Positions 26,701 to 33,735 of a stretch of DNA of 57,206 bases are shown here, piece after piece (the first letter of the stretch is position 1; each line of letters opens with the position of its first letter). The stretch spans positions 1-57,206 of the IMG/VR virus record IMGVR_UViG_3300025769_000138; one strand, 5' to 3'. Source of the stretch: a virus. The position numbers were made by a program, and so were the translations under genes. The notes under the pieces are model-generated. The model saw nothing but the letters and a program-made list of their open reading frames with translations. It did no database searches and was not told the DNA's origin.

Positions 26701-28352
26701 TACACAGCTTCTTTGAAAATATGGCAGAGAAGGTAGAGCTAGCTCCAAGGATTATGGAGTATAAGATAGCTAAAGCTCAGGGTAAGACAGATGCTGAAGC
26801 TTTAGCCCTAGCTAAAGATTTATCTATCAATTTCTCTCAGAAAGGATATAGTACTAGATGGGATAATGCTATAAGATCAGCACCTTTCTTAGCTGCACAT
26901 ATCAAAGGTTTAGACCGTATGTTTAGATTGGGTAAGTATGAGCCTAAGCAAATGGTTAACCGTATGATGTATGGTGTATATCCTAAGTATCTTCTTATTA
27001 AAGAATGGAATAGTTTATTTGGAGATGAAATCTTTGAAGAGCTTTACGGAGATGAAAGACCTTTTAATAGGAAGCTGACGGATGATGAGATTATATTAGG
27101 CATCCCTCCTCAAGTTAAAGAAATATTACTAGGGGAGGATCCAGATAATCTTACAGCCTTTGCTCAAGCAGTTAGAGAGAATGGAGGCTATTATAATACT
27201 TTACGTATGCCTAGAGCGCATGGAGTAGGGGTGGTAGGATCTATTGGAGTAGACGGTCTGGTAGACTTTGTAGGGTCTAGTATGGATCTAATCTATGATA
27301 AAGTAATAGAGGATAAGTATACTAATACAGATATAGGTAAAGAACTAGCAGCTCAAGGATTTACTTTAGAGAAGTTCTCTAGGGCTACTAAAGATATATT
27401 GGCAGGAGCTACACTCCCTGGATCCATAACTCCTCCAATATTTAGTATACCTATGGATCTAGCTGCTAATAAGAACTACTTTAATAATCCTATTGTACCT
27501 AGATCTGTTAGGCAACCTGAAGGAAGAAGATGGACAGAAGATAAGCCTGGTACTTTAGATGCTTTCAAGTCTTATGCTAAATCTTTAGCTAAGCCTGATA
27601 GGAATGGAGTAGCTACAGGTATCGATGTATCTCCTATTCAACTACAGTATATTATGCAAAGTACCTTAGCAGATGCAGGTTTATCTGTAATGCAATTAGG
27701 TGAGAGGATGGTAGCTAAGATAAGGAATGATGGATCAGAAATACCTGAGATTCCTAACAATAAGATATTTAGTTTCAGACAAGTCTTTGGTTCTGTAGGT
27801 AAAAGAAATAACCTGCCATTAATAGATAAATTCTATACAGCAGATAATTATCTATCTGATAAGAAAGTACAATTAGATTCTCTTACAGCCAAAGCTGATA
27901 GACCTAATGCTACAGCTAAGGATAGTGCAGCCTTACAGAATTTCTATAATGAGTATAGAGATGAGTTAGCTATGTATGATTTATTCGATCAAGCTAAACA
28001 AGATATTAATATCTTAAGAGTACAGATCAAGAATATCAGAGAGAATAAAGATGTAGGTACAGTAAAGACTGAGTTCTGGGGGGATCCTGTTAAAGCTAGG
28101 ATGATACAGAACTTAGAGCATGAGATGTTAAATATTTATTCTTCTGCTTTAGCTACTAGTAGATTCTGGGACGATGAGTATAGAGAGGCGTTAGCTAGGA
28201 AACCTTTCTTTGATTCTAAAGGATTAGAATTTGTAGATCCTTTTGAGATGTATAAAGGATTTAAGCTGAGACAGAGATCCCAGCTATTAGATCAGATAGA
28301 GGAAGAAGAGGATAGGAAACAATTGGAAGCTATACTAGAGTCCAGGTCTTAA
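23763..28352 (+). CDS. Giant internal/ejection protein, LPD38-like region (1529 aa)
   Basis: This is the largest gene in the window and starts at GTG. Two early Gly/Ala-rich hydrophobic stretches (about 100-160 and 245-265) may insert in membranes. Residues about 1000-1060 (AEKVELAPRIMEYKIAKAQG, then LSINFSQKGY and FLAAHIKGLDRMFR) resemble the large-polyvalent-protein domain LPD38 found in phage ejection giants. No lysozyme or transglycosylase motif is evident. It ends the rightward module and overlaps a leftward gene by 18 bp. Confidence 0.65.
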   Translation: MATLEELFQDINITDEELNNYLPVEEEVFNQPTRELADEIGMELPEGKESLESIFSGIEMSDQEATITLEQSEDFIRDTEVISDPRSGLDTLIDNIIGGAYMAMKGEDVPEGMGPGTGVGEVLGTTASMIASIPSVAGKTAEGFTVAVGTLPTDLLYLATETMKNVAKGKEVLLPTFNSWLEQGNPFVTLEEFNTLSEEFNKSQLAEILGTTGDVVQELGDNLGADIKESFELLVPEDVTESEKDVASFITLLAGGVLGARKKVMSYMKHKKATSKEGITSAELFDQSVKGEMLGVGVVNSKELDNESLVVGLTGGEIDPTLESRFIVPLETGGIAKGLKEVFVFGQESIKGLKKIHSISKEAIDKWIPLDNELAAEDVWLKFELRLTQAAEIEAQATEKLNKIFPGVIKNEGGQQLVNPKDEILETSLRQNVDPEILTEMYPNYMALAVTGEDMQSIFESKIADAHAALISRYAPLYNIERVSRAAKEYNETGRRDILEDSIPRKIQLIDEQSGVQAKSLIGDSVSLKDSSTHRLAVRRKEDGLLEAIDGKPLNVVFNEAIQSSGSEEAVSNFLIARDTLDTIIYKNQQREVLEQQIKDIAGDLPVGVDPSKKGFIEDLKANKDIDENITDKVISKISNLKSQIDKYYTVDPDVQEIAEATVAKYEKESWVKPLLEGKNKISNIVLDEAVLSGRLSQRDANNIRAAHPNYTPHYRIIEVEGVDSLDLDKSISSAGVLKYRSGNDKLKNIGALDAHVLAITKTLNATEMQRRKKGIFDFLIQLDDEAWGTLFRESKEDVLIALEKIKQGNVRRITNTEVTPLEITDTLRKTADPESFFIDGVELQLTPNNKLLRNILDYKAKDSGIVFKAMHNMAALVRNAITVYNPFFQIRSFLRETEGTMIFSNAVPFKDYIPYKSNLETVFNSTIDPKMDEFFKLNYGLGRTYGSELSGLPLEEQIKNIRSNIQDRGILSTQPLKNVHSFFENMAEKVELAPRIMEYKIAKAQGKTDAEALALAKDLSINFSQKGYSTRWDNAIRSAPFLAAHIKGLDRMFRLGKYEPKQMVNRMMYGVYPKYLLIKEWNSLFGDEIFEELYGDERPFNRKLTDDEIILGIPPQVKEILLGEDPDNLTAFAQAVRENGGYYNTLRMPRAHGVGVVGSIGVDGLVDFVGSSMDLIYDKVIEDKYTNTDIGKELAAQGFTLEKFSRATKDILAGATLPGSITPPIFSIPMDLAANKNYFNNPIVPRSVRQPEGRRWTEDKPGTLDAFKSYAKSLAKPDRNGVATGIDVSPIQLQYIMQSTLADAGLSVMQLGERMVAKIRNDGSEIPEIPNNKIFSFRQVFGSVGKRNNLPLIDKFYTADNYLSDKKVQLDSLTAKADRPNATAKDSAALQNFYNEYRDELAMYDLFDQAKQDINILRVQIKNIRENKDVGTVKTEFWGDPVKARMIQNLEHEMLNIYSSALATSRFWDDEYREALARKPFFDSKGLEFVDPFEMYKGFKLRQRSQLLDQIEEEEDRKQLEAILESRS

Positions 28353-28925
28353 TATCTTTTTTAAGAAGTGGTCTTCTACTGCTGAAGTTATACAGCAGGT
28401 TAGAGCTTTAATATCTTTATGATTGAATACAGGTAGATGAAAACTTCCATTAGGATCTATGTATTCTCTAGAATCATTCCTGAAGTTCTTTCCTGATCTT
28501 ATCATTTGTACTACCATAATATTATCTTTACCTAGATAGTCTTGGATAACTTCATACTCCTCTTGGAAGCCACAATCAGAGACCAGGAAGATACCATCAT
28601 TCTCTCTCTTCTTAAGTCTTCCTACAAATTGTTTACCGAAGAAATCTAATCCCATTCTAGGTTTGATAAACTGTTCACTAAAAGCTATATACTCATCTCT
28701 TAGTGAGTTACCATTAAGTACCTCTAAAGGAGTATCTTTTATTTTTTCTATAGCAGTCTTACTATATGGTATACTATAGAATTTATGTACTGCATCTTTC
28801 ATAGGTTGGGCTATAGATATTCTCATAGCTCCTATACATCTCTTACGTAGAGCAGATTGAAATAGTTTAGCTGAGGTATCTTTACCTGAGCCTGGAGGTC
28901 CATTAAATATTACTGCTTTATGCAT
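28335..28925 (-). CDS. Deoxynucleoside monophosphate kinase (196 aa)
   Basis: The P-loop GPPGSGKDT (9-17) and the opening MHKAVIFNGPPGSGKD, with FFGKQFVGRL downstream and IFLVSDCGFQEEYE in the middle, are typical of T4 gp1-type dNMP kinases. These enzymes phosphorylate dTMP, dGMP or modified dCMP to dNDP. It fits the nucleotide operon (RNR, ThyX, MazG). Its end overlaps the end of the giant gene on the other strand by 18 bp. Confidence 0.8.
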   Translation of the reverse strand: MHKAVIFNGPPGSGKDTSAKLFQSALRKRCIGAMRISIAQPMKDAVHKFYSIPYSKTAIEKIKDTPLEVLNGNSLRDEYIAFSEQFIKPRMGLDFFGKQFVGRLKKRENDGIFLVSDCGFQEEYEVIQDYLGKDNIMVVQMIRSGKNFRNDSREYIDPNGSFHLPVFNHKDIKALTCCITSAVEDHFLKKILRPGL

Positions 28926-29100
28926 CTATAGCCTCCCCTTCTAGTTGTTTAACACATAAGAACTCTGTATTTCTTGTATCAGGTTTAGCTTGAAGGAAGT
29001 ATTTATCTTTATTACATTCTTCCAAACTAGGATACTCATCTATGGTTACATACCCTTGATTAAAACCATTTAGTAATAATCCTATTAATAATACTTTCAT
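28918..29100 (-). CDS. Small exported protein with two cysteines (60 aa)
   Basis: A short signal-like hydrophobic start (MKVLLIGLLLNGFNQG) is followed by a soluble part with Cys in LEECNKD and FLCVKQ that could form a disulfide in the periplasm. The start at 29100 follows AGGAGAGATATTATA, although the frame is open further upstream. No lipobox is visible. Role is unknown; it could be a small envelope or superinfection protein. Confidence 0.6.
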   Translation of the reverse strand: MKVLLIGLLLNGFNQGYVTIDEYPSLEECNKDKYFLQAKPDTRNTEFLCVKQLEGEAIDA

Positions 29101-29813
29101 TATAATATCTCTCCTATCCATCTTCCTTCTTCATTTATAATCATAGGTATAAAATGCGGTACACCTTTATTAACAATCAGACTACCTAATGTAGGCTTAT
29201 GAGGAAACTTCTTTCCATACTTAAAGGCATAAGATTCTATATCTATAAGACACCCAGCATTAGCTGCAAATGTCATAAACTCATCATTAGCCTGATATTG
29301 AATGCCTCCATGAGAATGATGGTGTCCTATAACAGTAGATCTTCTGTTGATAGACTCCAACTTCTTAGCAGCATACATACCTCCTGCTCTATCCCCATGC
29401 TCAAACCTTATACCATCAATGATAACATACTCTTGAATATCCCACCCATCAGGCATACATAAGATTTCCCTTAAAGGCTTCATAAACTCTGGTAGTAATC
29501 CAGCTTCAGCTCTTCTTAATTCTATCCTAGCTACGTGGTTGGAGTATACTTCTACTCCAGTAGGAAATATCTCATACTGTTCTTCTAATCTTTCTTTAGC
29601 TTGTTTATACTCCTCTATAGGAGATAATCCTTGCGGATCTGAAAGGAATGTTGAGAAATTGTTAGCATCAATACTATCCCCTATATGAATTACTTTAGTA
29701 GGCTTCCACTTCTTTTTAATAGCTTTTAAGAATGGAAAGGTATCTGGATGCTCAAAAGGATACTGACTATCCCCTATAGCTAGTATTATTTCCTCACCTC
29801 TATTTAATCTCAC
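29100..29813 (-). CDS. Calcineurin-like metallophosphoesterase (237 aa)
   Basis: The metal-site motifs are in order: GDSQYPFEH (near 14), IHIGDSID (near 43), VYSNHVAR (near 90), FEHGDRAGG (near 140) and VIGHHHSHGG (near 165). The enzyme could be a phosphatase or nuclease. Phages often carry one near replication genes. It is coupled to the next gene by a 1-bp overlap. A second phosphoesterase of a different subtype lies at 47837-48373. Confidence 0.85.
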   Translation of the reverse strand: MRLNRGEEIILAIGDSQYPFEHPDTFPFLKAIKKKWKPTKVIHIGDSIDANNFSTFLSDPQGLSPIEEYKQAKERLEEQYEIFPTGVEVYSNHVARIELRRAEAGLLPEFMKPLREILCMPDGWDIQEYVIIDGIRFEHGDRAGGMYAAKKLESINRRSTVIGHHHSHGGIQYQANDEFMTFAANAGCLIDIESYAFKYGKKFPHKPTLGSLIVNKGVPHFIPMIINEEGRWIGEIL

Positions 29814-29814
29814 T

Positions 29815-30141
29815 TTACATTCTCCTTCTCATATTATTTGCTATTGCACTATTGGTGTTACTCATCCATAACATATTCCATACTTCATATCCTTGACTAG
29901 GTAGTACTCTATGTGCTACAGGAGTAAGCTTTATATCTTTATCAGATAATATCCAATCATCATATAGTCTTAAGAATACATCATTACTTATAGACCAGTC
30001 AAGAAACTCTTCTAAAGGACAAACACTTAAGCCTAAGAATATGTGAGGGCTTCTAGTAGTTATACCTTTAGCCCTTCTTCCCATAGCTCTATGCTTCTCC
30101 TTTAGAAATTTAATGACAGGTTTCAGATTTTTCTTTTTCAT
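29815..30141 (-). CDS. HNH-like small protein, possibly degenerate (108 aa)
   Basis: The C-terminal part (YDDWILSDKDIKLTPVAHRV, then LPSQGYEVWNMLWMSN) follows the pattern of phage HNH-fold proteins that read 'LSPSVDRIDPxKGYxxxNxxWMT', but the Asp of that motif is replaced. The nuclease may therefore be inactive or use other residues. It could be a relative of a homing enzyme; the nrdB intron lies about 2.2 kb away. Assignment is by pattern. Confidence 0.5.
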   Translation of the reverse strand: MKKKNLKPVIKFLKEKHRAMGRRAKGITTRSPHIFLGLSVCPLEEFLDWSISNDVFLRLYDDWILSDKDIKLTPVAHRVLPSQGYEVWNMLWMSNTNSAIANNMRRRM

Positions 30142-30346
30142 CTAATTCTTCCTGCATTAATGCTGAAACCTCTTCTAGTTGCTCCATAGAAGCTGAATTA
30201 ATAAAATCTAGAGCTGCAAGTATAAACCCTGCATTAATAGATAGGGGATGAAATAGATCTATATCTTTAGGGTTTAGATCATAAGATAATCTTATAGCAT
30301 TTGTATCTTCATCATATGTTATTTCTAGTTCAAATTTATTAGTCAT
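30110..30346 (-). CDS. Hypothetical acidic protein (78 aa)
   Basis: It begins MTNKFELEITYDEDTNAIRL and has a helix-rich acidic C-terminus. The start at 30346 follows GAGGAGCTTAAAG and is preferred to an upstream in-frame ATG. It overlaps both neighbours slightly. No function is recognised. Confidence 0.6.
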   Translation of the reverse strand: MTNKFELEITYDEDTNAIRLSYDLNPKDIDLFHPLSINAGFILAALDFINSASMEQLEEVSALMQEELDEKEKSETCH

Positions 30347-30575
30347 CTTTAAGCTCCTCTTCAATAACTTCTAGTAGGGATCTACTATCTTTACAAAGAT
30401 AGTACTGAATATAAAATTCTTTACCTTTATTTGGTGTTACTTTTATGTCTAAAGATATGTCTGACCAGTCTGTGATACCCTCTAATGCCTTGTCATTTTG
30501 TATCTCAAAAGAAAAATCCTTTACATACTTTCTATAGGATGATATCTCCCATTTGTATACAGTATATTTAGTCAT
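30339..30575 (-). CDS. Hypothetical protein (78 aa)
   Basis: The product is a small mixed alpha/beta protein (MTKYTVYKWEISSYRKYVKD) that ends EELKDD. The thyX product also ends EELKDD. The shared end arises because both coding sequences finish in similar DNA where they overlap their next gene start (GGATGAC-type). No function is recognised. Confidence 0.6.
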   Translation of the reverse strand: MTKYTVYKWEISSYRKYVKDFSFEIQNDKALEGITDWSDISLDIKVTPNKGKEFYIQYYLCKDSRSLLEVIEEELKDD

Positions 30576-31503
30576 CCTTAAGTTCCTCTTTAATCATAGC
30601 TGCTAAATCCCTGATCTCTTTCTGAGCATGAGGATCTTCTCTTAAACCTATAAGCCTATTCCAAGCATCCATATTACCTGTAAGATAGTATTCAGTATAC
30701 ATACTCTGAGGAGGTATCATACGGACTTGCTCTGGCGATACTGCCTCTCCTATCCCTTCTATGTATAGGTATTTGCCTACTTCATGGTATGGTACATACT
30801 CTCCAGTAATAGGGTGCTGAAGGACAGGCTCCCAATCCACAAACTCATCCTCACAAGATCCTTGCTTCTTATTCTTAGAAGCTTTCCTCCAGTTATCTGG
30901 AGTATAGAACTCAGGATCATCTGATACGTATCTACGGCTTACTTCATTCTTAGCTAACTCTAAAGGAAAGCTAAAGCCAAAGTCTAGCTGATGCTTAATC
31001 ATCTGACGCTCTATAAAGATAGGATTCTTAATATGTAGAGTTTTATAGTTGTGCTTAGGATCAGTAATAAATTCTACTAAAGTTATATCATGGATATGAT
31101 TAGACCAGACAGGCTCGGATAAAGCATTACTTACAGTTTTATTAGCCTTATACCTAATCTCGTATTCTAGGTCGTCAAAGCCTATCCGTAATTTTATAAG
31201 CTCTAATAACGCCCATAAGCTACCTGATATAATCTTACCTTCGTTCACAGTAGATATATTAAGACCTGCCATAAGTCTCTTGTTAGTTATAACATCCTCT
31301 AGATCATCCCAAGAACAATCCACTAGGAAAGTCAGATGACTATGGAAGAAAGGACTTAAGTGATTATGCTTAATAAGGTACTTGATAAGCTTAGAGTTCT
31401 GTTCTTCAGTATAGTTCTCTGCTTTTTTCTTGAACGAAACTCTAGCAGCATCTACTACTCTAGAGTCAAAGTCTTTAGTGTACGGTATTCTAGTTACTTC
31501 CAT
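30568..31503 (-). CDS. thyX: Flavin-dependent thymidylate synthase ThyX (311 aa)
   Basis: It makes dTMP from dUMP using FAD and folate. The signature is variant: RQ (166-167), KHQ (170-172) in place of RHR, then NEVSRRY (186-192), with a longer loop between His and Asn than the usual RHR-x7-S spacing. The N-terminal AARVSF and LSPFFHSHLTF also match the family. It starts after AGGAGTATTTAAA. It works with RNR, the dNMP kinase and the MazG-like enzyme to supply dNTPs. Confidence 0.85.
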   Translation of the reverse strand: MEVTRIPYTKDFDSRVVDAARVSFKKKAENYTEEQNSKLIKYLIKHNHLSPFFHSHLTFLVDCSWDDLEDVITNKRLMAGLNISTVNEGKIISGSLWALLELIKLRIGFDDLEYEIRYKANKTVSNALSEPVWSNHIHDITLVEFITDPKHNYKTLHIKNPIFIERQMIKHQLDFGFSFPLELAKNEVSRRYVSDDPEFYTPDNWRKASKNKKQGSCEDEFVDWEPVLQHPITGEYVPYHEVGKYLYIEGIGEAVSPEQVRMIPPQSMYTEYYLTGNMDAWNRLIGLREDPHAQKEIRDLAAMIKEELKDD

Positions 31504-31892
31504 TTTAAATACTCCTCTAAAGGTTTCTCTGGTACAAGAGTTATAGGCGTCATCTGTGTATTCCCTTTGTTACTTACGGTTACACACCCCACACGAACTT
31601 GCATATTCTCTGGTAAGGTATTATACCCATAGCAAGACACAGACTCTACATAATGGACATGTCCGTCTAATATAAAAGATATGGTAAAGTGACTACCCAT
31701 CCTCTCAGACACCTCCTCAGTACTTCTGTCAGCCAACTCTTCAGTAGCTTTATCAATTAATTCTTTAAGTTCTTCTATGCTTTTATCTTTCATAATCAGC
31801 TCCCTCAGTTCCTTTACAAATTTATAAGGTGCAAACCCTAGCCCTTTACCTTCTAACCTGTACTTAGTATGTCTCTGCTCCCAATGATCCAT
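31494..31892 (-). CDS. Hypothetical protein (132 aa)
   Basis: It begins MDHWEQRHTKYRLEGKGLGF, with a helical, acidic middle (SIEELKELIDKATEELADRS) and a beta-rich C-terminus. No family is recognised. The start at 31892 is chosen because it lies just after the nrdB stop (31897) and follows AGAGG; longer starts would run into nrdB. Its end overlaps thyX by 10 bp. Confidence 0.6.
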   Translation of the reverse strand: MDHWEQRHTKYRLEGKGLGFAPYKFVKELRELIMKDKSIEELKELIDKATEELADRSTEEVSERMGSHFTISFILDGHVHYVESVSCYGYNTLPENMQVRVGCVTVSNKGNTQMTPITLVPEKPLEEYLKWK

Positions 31893-31896
31893 ACAA

Positions 31897-33159
31897 TCAA
31901 CCTCTACCCCAAACATTATCCCAAGATCCACTAAGCTCCTTCTTAGTATACTCTGTAACTCTAGCTTCAAAGAAGTTAGCATGTTCTACAGAGTTTAACA
32001 TATCAGCTAACCAAGGTAAAGGATTATCTTTAACTCCATAGTTAGTTTTTAATCCTAGCTGTAGTAATCTTCTATCAGCTATATACCTAATATATTGCTT
32101 AACTTCTTCTTTAGTTAATCCCTCTACTCCACCTTGAGCAAAAGCTAAGTCAATAAACCTATCCTCTAGATCTACCATCTGCCTACAACATTCATAGATC
32201 TCTCCTCTAGTCTCATCTCCAGCAGCACTATTCCAGAACACTTTATTGTCTTCCACTAAAGTACGGAATACTTTAATCATAGATTCTACATGAAGGCTCT
32301 CGTCTCTACATTTATGTTCAGATAAGTTCGTTACTCTTATCCCGCTTTCGCTGCTTTATGTTACCATAAAGATCGGACTATATCATCACCGCTCTTGCAG
32401 TGTTAGGCGCTTCGGGCTACTTAGCCCTACTCTCTTTCGAGATAGTCTCTGAACCTTCCAATTCTTGCCATAACTGTCAAGCAAGTATTGGCTTGGCTGC
32501 TGATTGTCCTTCTCAGGAGTTTCCAGCAATTCACCTAATTTAAGGAGCACTCAAGCTTAGTTAATGCTCCAGCTCACTATCTGTCCCATACCTTTCATCT
32601 TACCAAACCTTTGGAAGTTCATAAGGATGGCAAAGGAACTGAACAATTGCATACCTTCAGTAAATGCTGAGTAGATAGCTACAGATTTAAGTAGATCTGC
32701 GGTAGCATAAGTACCATCTAGTCTAGGCTTAAGATCCACCATAGATTCTACATAATCATGCTTATCTTTCATCTCTTCATACTCTAGGAAAGCTTTATAC
32801 TCTAGCTCAGGCATACCTACAGTATCTAATAGGTGAGCATATGATAATACGTGGTTGACTTCCATAGCAGCAAAGGTAGTCATCATCATTCTAAGATCAG
32901 GATTCTTAAACACCTTGATGTAATTATCTAAGTATCCTTTAGCAACATCCATATCTGCAGTAACAAAGAACCTAAAGATCTGAGTCAAAAGATTCTTCTC
33001 TTCAGGAGTTAACTTTAGTTTCCAGTCTGATATGTCCTCTTTCATAGGTACTTCTGAAGGAAGCCAGAACATACTTTGTTGTGCTTCTGTAGCTTCAATA
33101 GCCCATGAGAAGTCTAAGGGTCTGAAGTAGTTTCTTTCTTGTAGTGCTTTACTTGTCAT
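31897..33159 (-). CDS. nrdB: Ribonucleotide reductase beta subunit, interrupted by a group I intron (335 aa when spliced)
   Basis: Exon 1 is 33159-32564 and exon 2 is 32308-31897. Joined, they give 1008 nt in one frame. The radical/metal centre is split: exon 1 has EVNHVLSY (Glu100, His103, radical Tyr107) and TEGMQLF (Glu168), while exon 2 begins with Arg-Asp-Glu-Ser-Leu-His, the second ExxH ligand pair. The intron interrupts an Ile codon (AT|T) just before that motif. Without splicing, translation stops two codons later. It pairs with NrdA just upstream. Confidence 0.93.
32309..32563 (-). ncRNA. Self-splicing group I intron in nrdB (255 nt)
   Basis: On the minus strand the core elements appear in order: CAATCAGCAGCCAAGC, then GTTCAGAGACTA, then GATATAGTCCGATC, the conserved core of T4-type (td/nrdB/sunY) group I introns. 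The 5' exon ends in T, the intron ends in G, and removal restores the NrdB frame. It has no open reading frame, so it is a small intron without its own homing endonuclease. Confidence 0.93.
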
Positions 33160-33553
33160 CCTGTATTTCCTTTAATTTGGGGTTAAAAAATGGCTTGTTA
33201 TCTCTTTGTATAATGATATTATAGGTAAAGTTCTTTAAATAGTTCTGATTAGTAGACTCAGACAATATATGTACATCCTCATAAAAAATGCTTGACATAG
33301 GATCTTCATGTAAATACAAAACATCTCCTATCTTTTTGTCAAATATATGGTAGCTATCTGGATCTACCTCTATCTCTGGAGAGCAGCAACCTTTAGAATA
33401 ATCCTCTGTTAAACTTTTATCATCTGCATCCCAATATCGCCATCTTTTAGGGTGTACCCCATTATCTAGTTCCCAAGTTCGTAACTTAACTCCGAACTCT
33501 TTAGCCATGTAAGCAGCTTCTAGAGGGCTCGTGTAATATAATTTACCTACCAT
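33149..33553 (-). CDS. Hypothetical protein between nrdA and nrdB (134 aa)
   Basis: This is an aromatic-rich soluble protein (ELDNGVHPKRWRYWDADD) with two adjacent Cys (KGCCSPE). No family is recognised. Placement inside the RNR operon, overlapping the nrdB start by 11 bp, suggests co-expression with RNR. It is not a glutaredoxin by sequence (no CxxC motif). Confidence 0.65.
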   Translation of the reverse strand: MVGKLYYTSPLEAAYMAKEFGVKLRTWELDNGVHPKRWRYWDADDKSLTEDYSKGCCSPEIEVDPDSYHIFDKKIGDVLYLHEDPMSSIFYEDVHILSESTNQNYLKNFTYNIIIQRDNKPFFNPKLKEIQDDK

Positions 33554-33732
33554 TATAATTCTCCTGTATATAAATCTTCAGCTAAGTTTATAGCCTCTGC
33601 TAAAGCCTCTAATAACTTATCATTATACTCTAGAACAAACTCGTAAGACTTATTTAAGTTACCATCATAGTTATCAATCAGTTTATCCCATTCTTCTATA
33701 GCTGGTCTAATATCTTTCCTAGATTTAATCAT
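33553..33732 (-). CDS. Hypothetical helical protein (59 aa)
   Basis: It begins MIKSRKDIRPAIEEWDKLID and is predicted all-helical and acidic. It starts 3 bp after the nrdA stop, with GAGGG just upstream inside nrdA. Its TAA overlaps the next ATG by 1 bp (TAATG). The tight coupling on both sides supports a real gene. Function is unknown. Confidence 0.65.
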   Translation of the reverse strand: MIKSRKDIRPAIEEWDKLIDNYDGNLNKSYEFVLEYNDKLLEALAEAINLAEDLYTGEL

Positions 33733-33735
33733 TCA

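Noticed and set aside
30339-31503. Shared EELKDD end of two adjacent proteins as a duplicated domain
   Set aside because: Short identity in overlap-type gene ends; too short to mean common origin.
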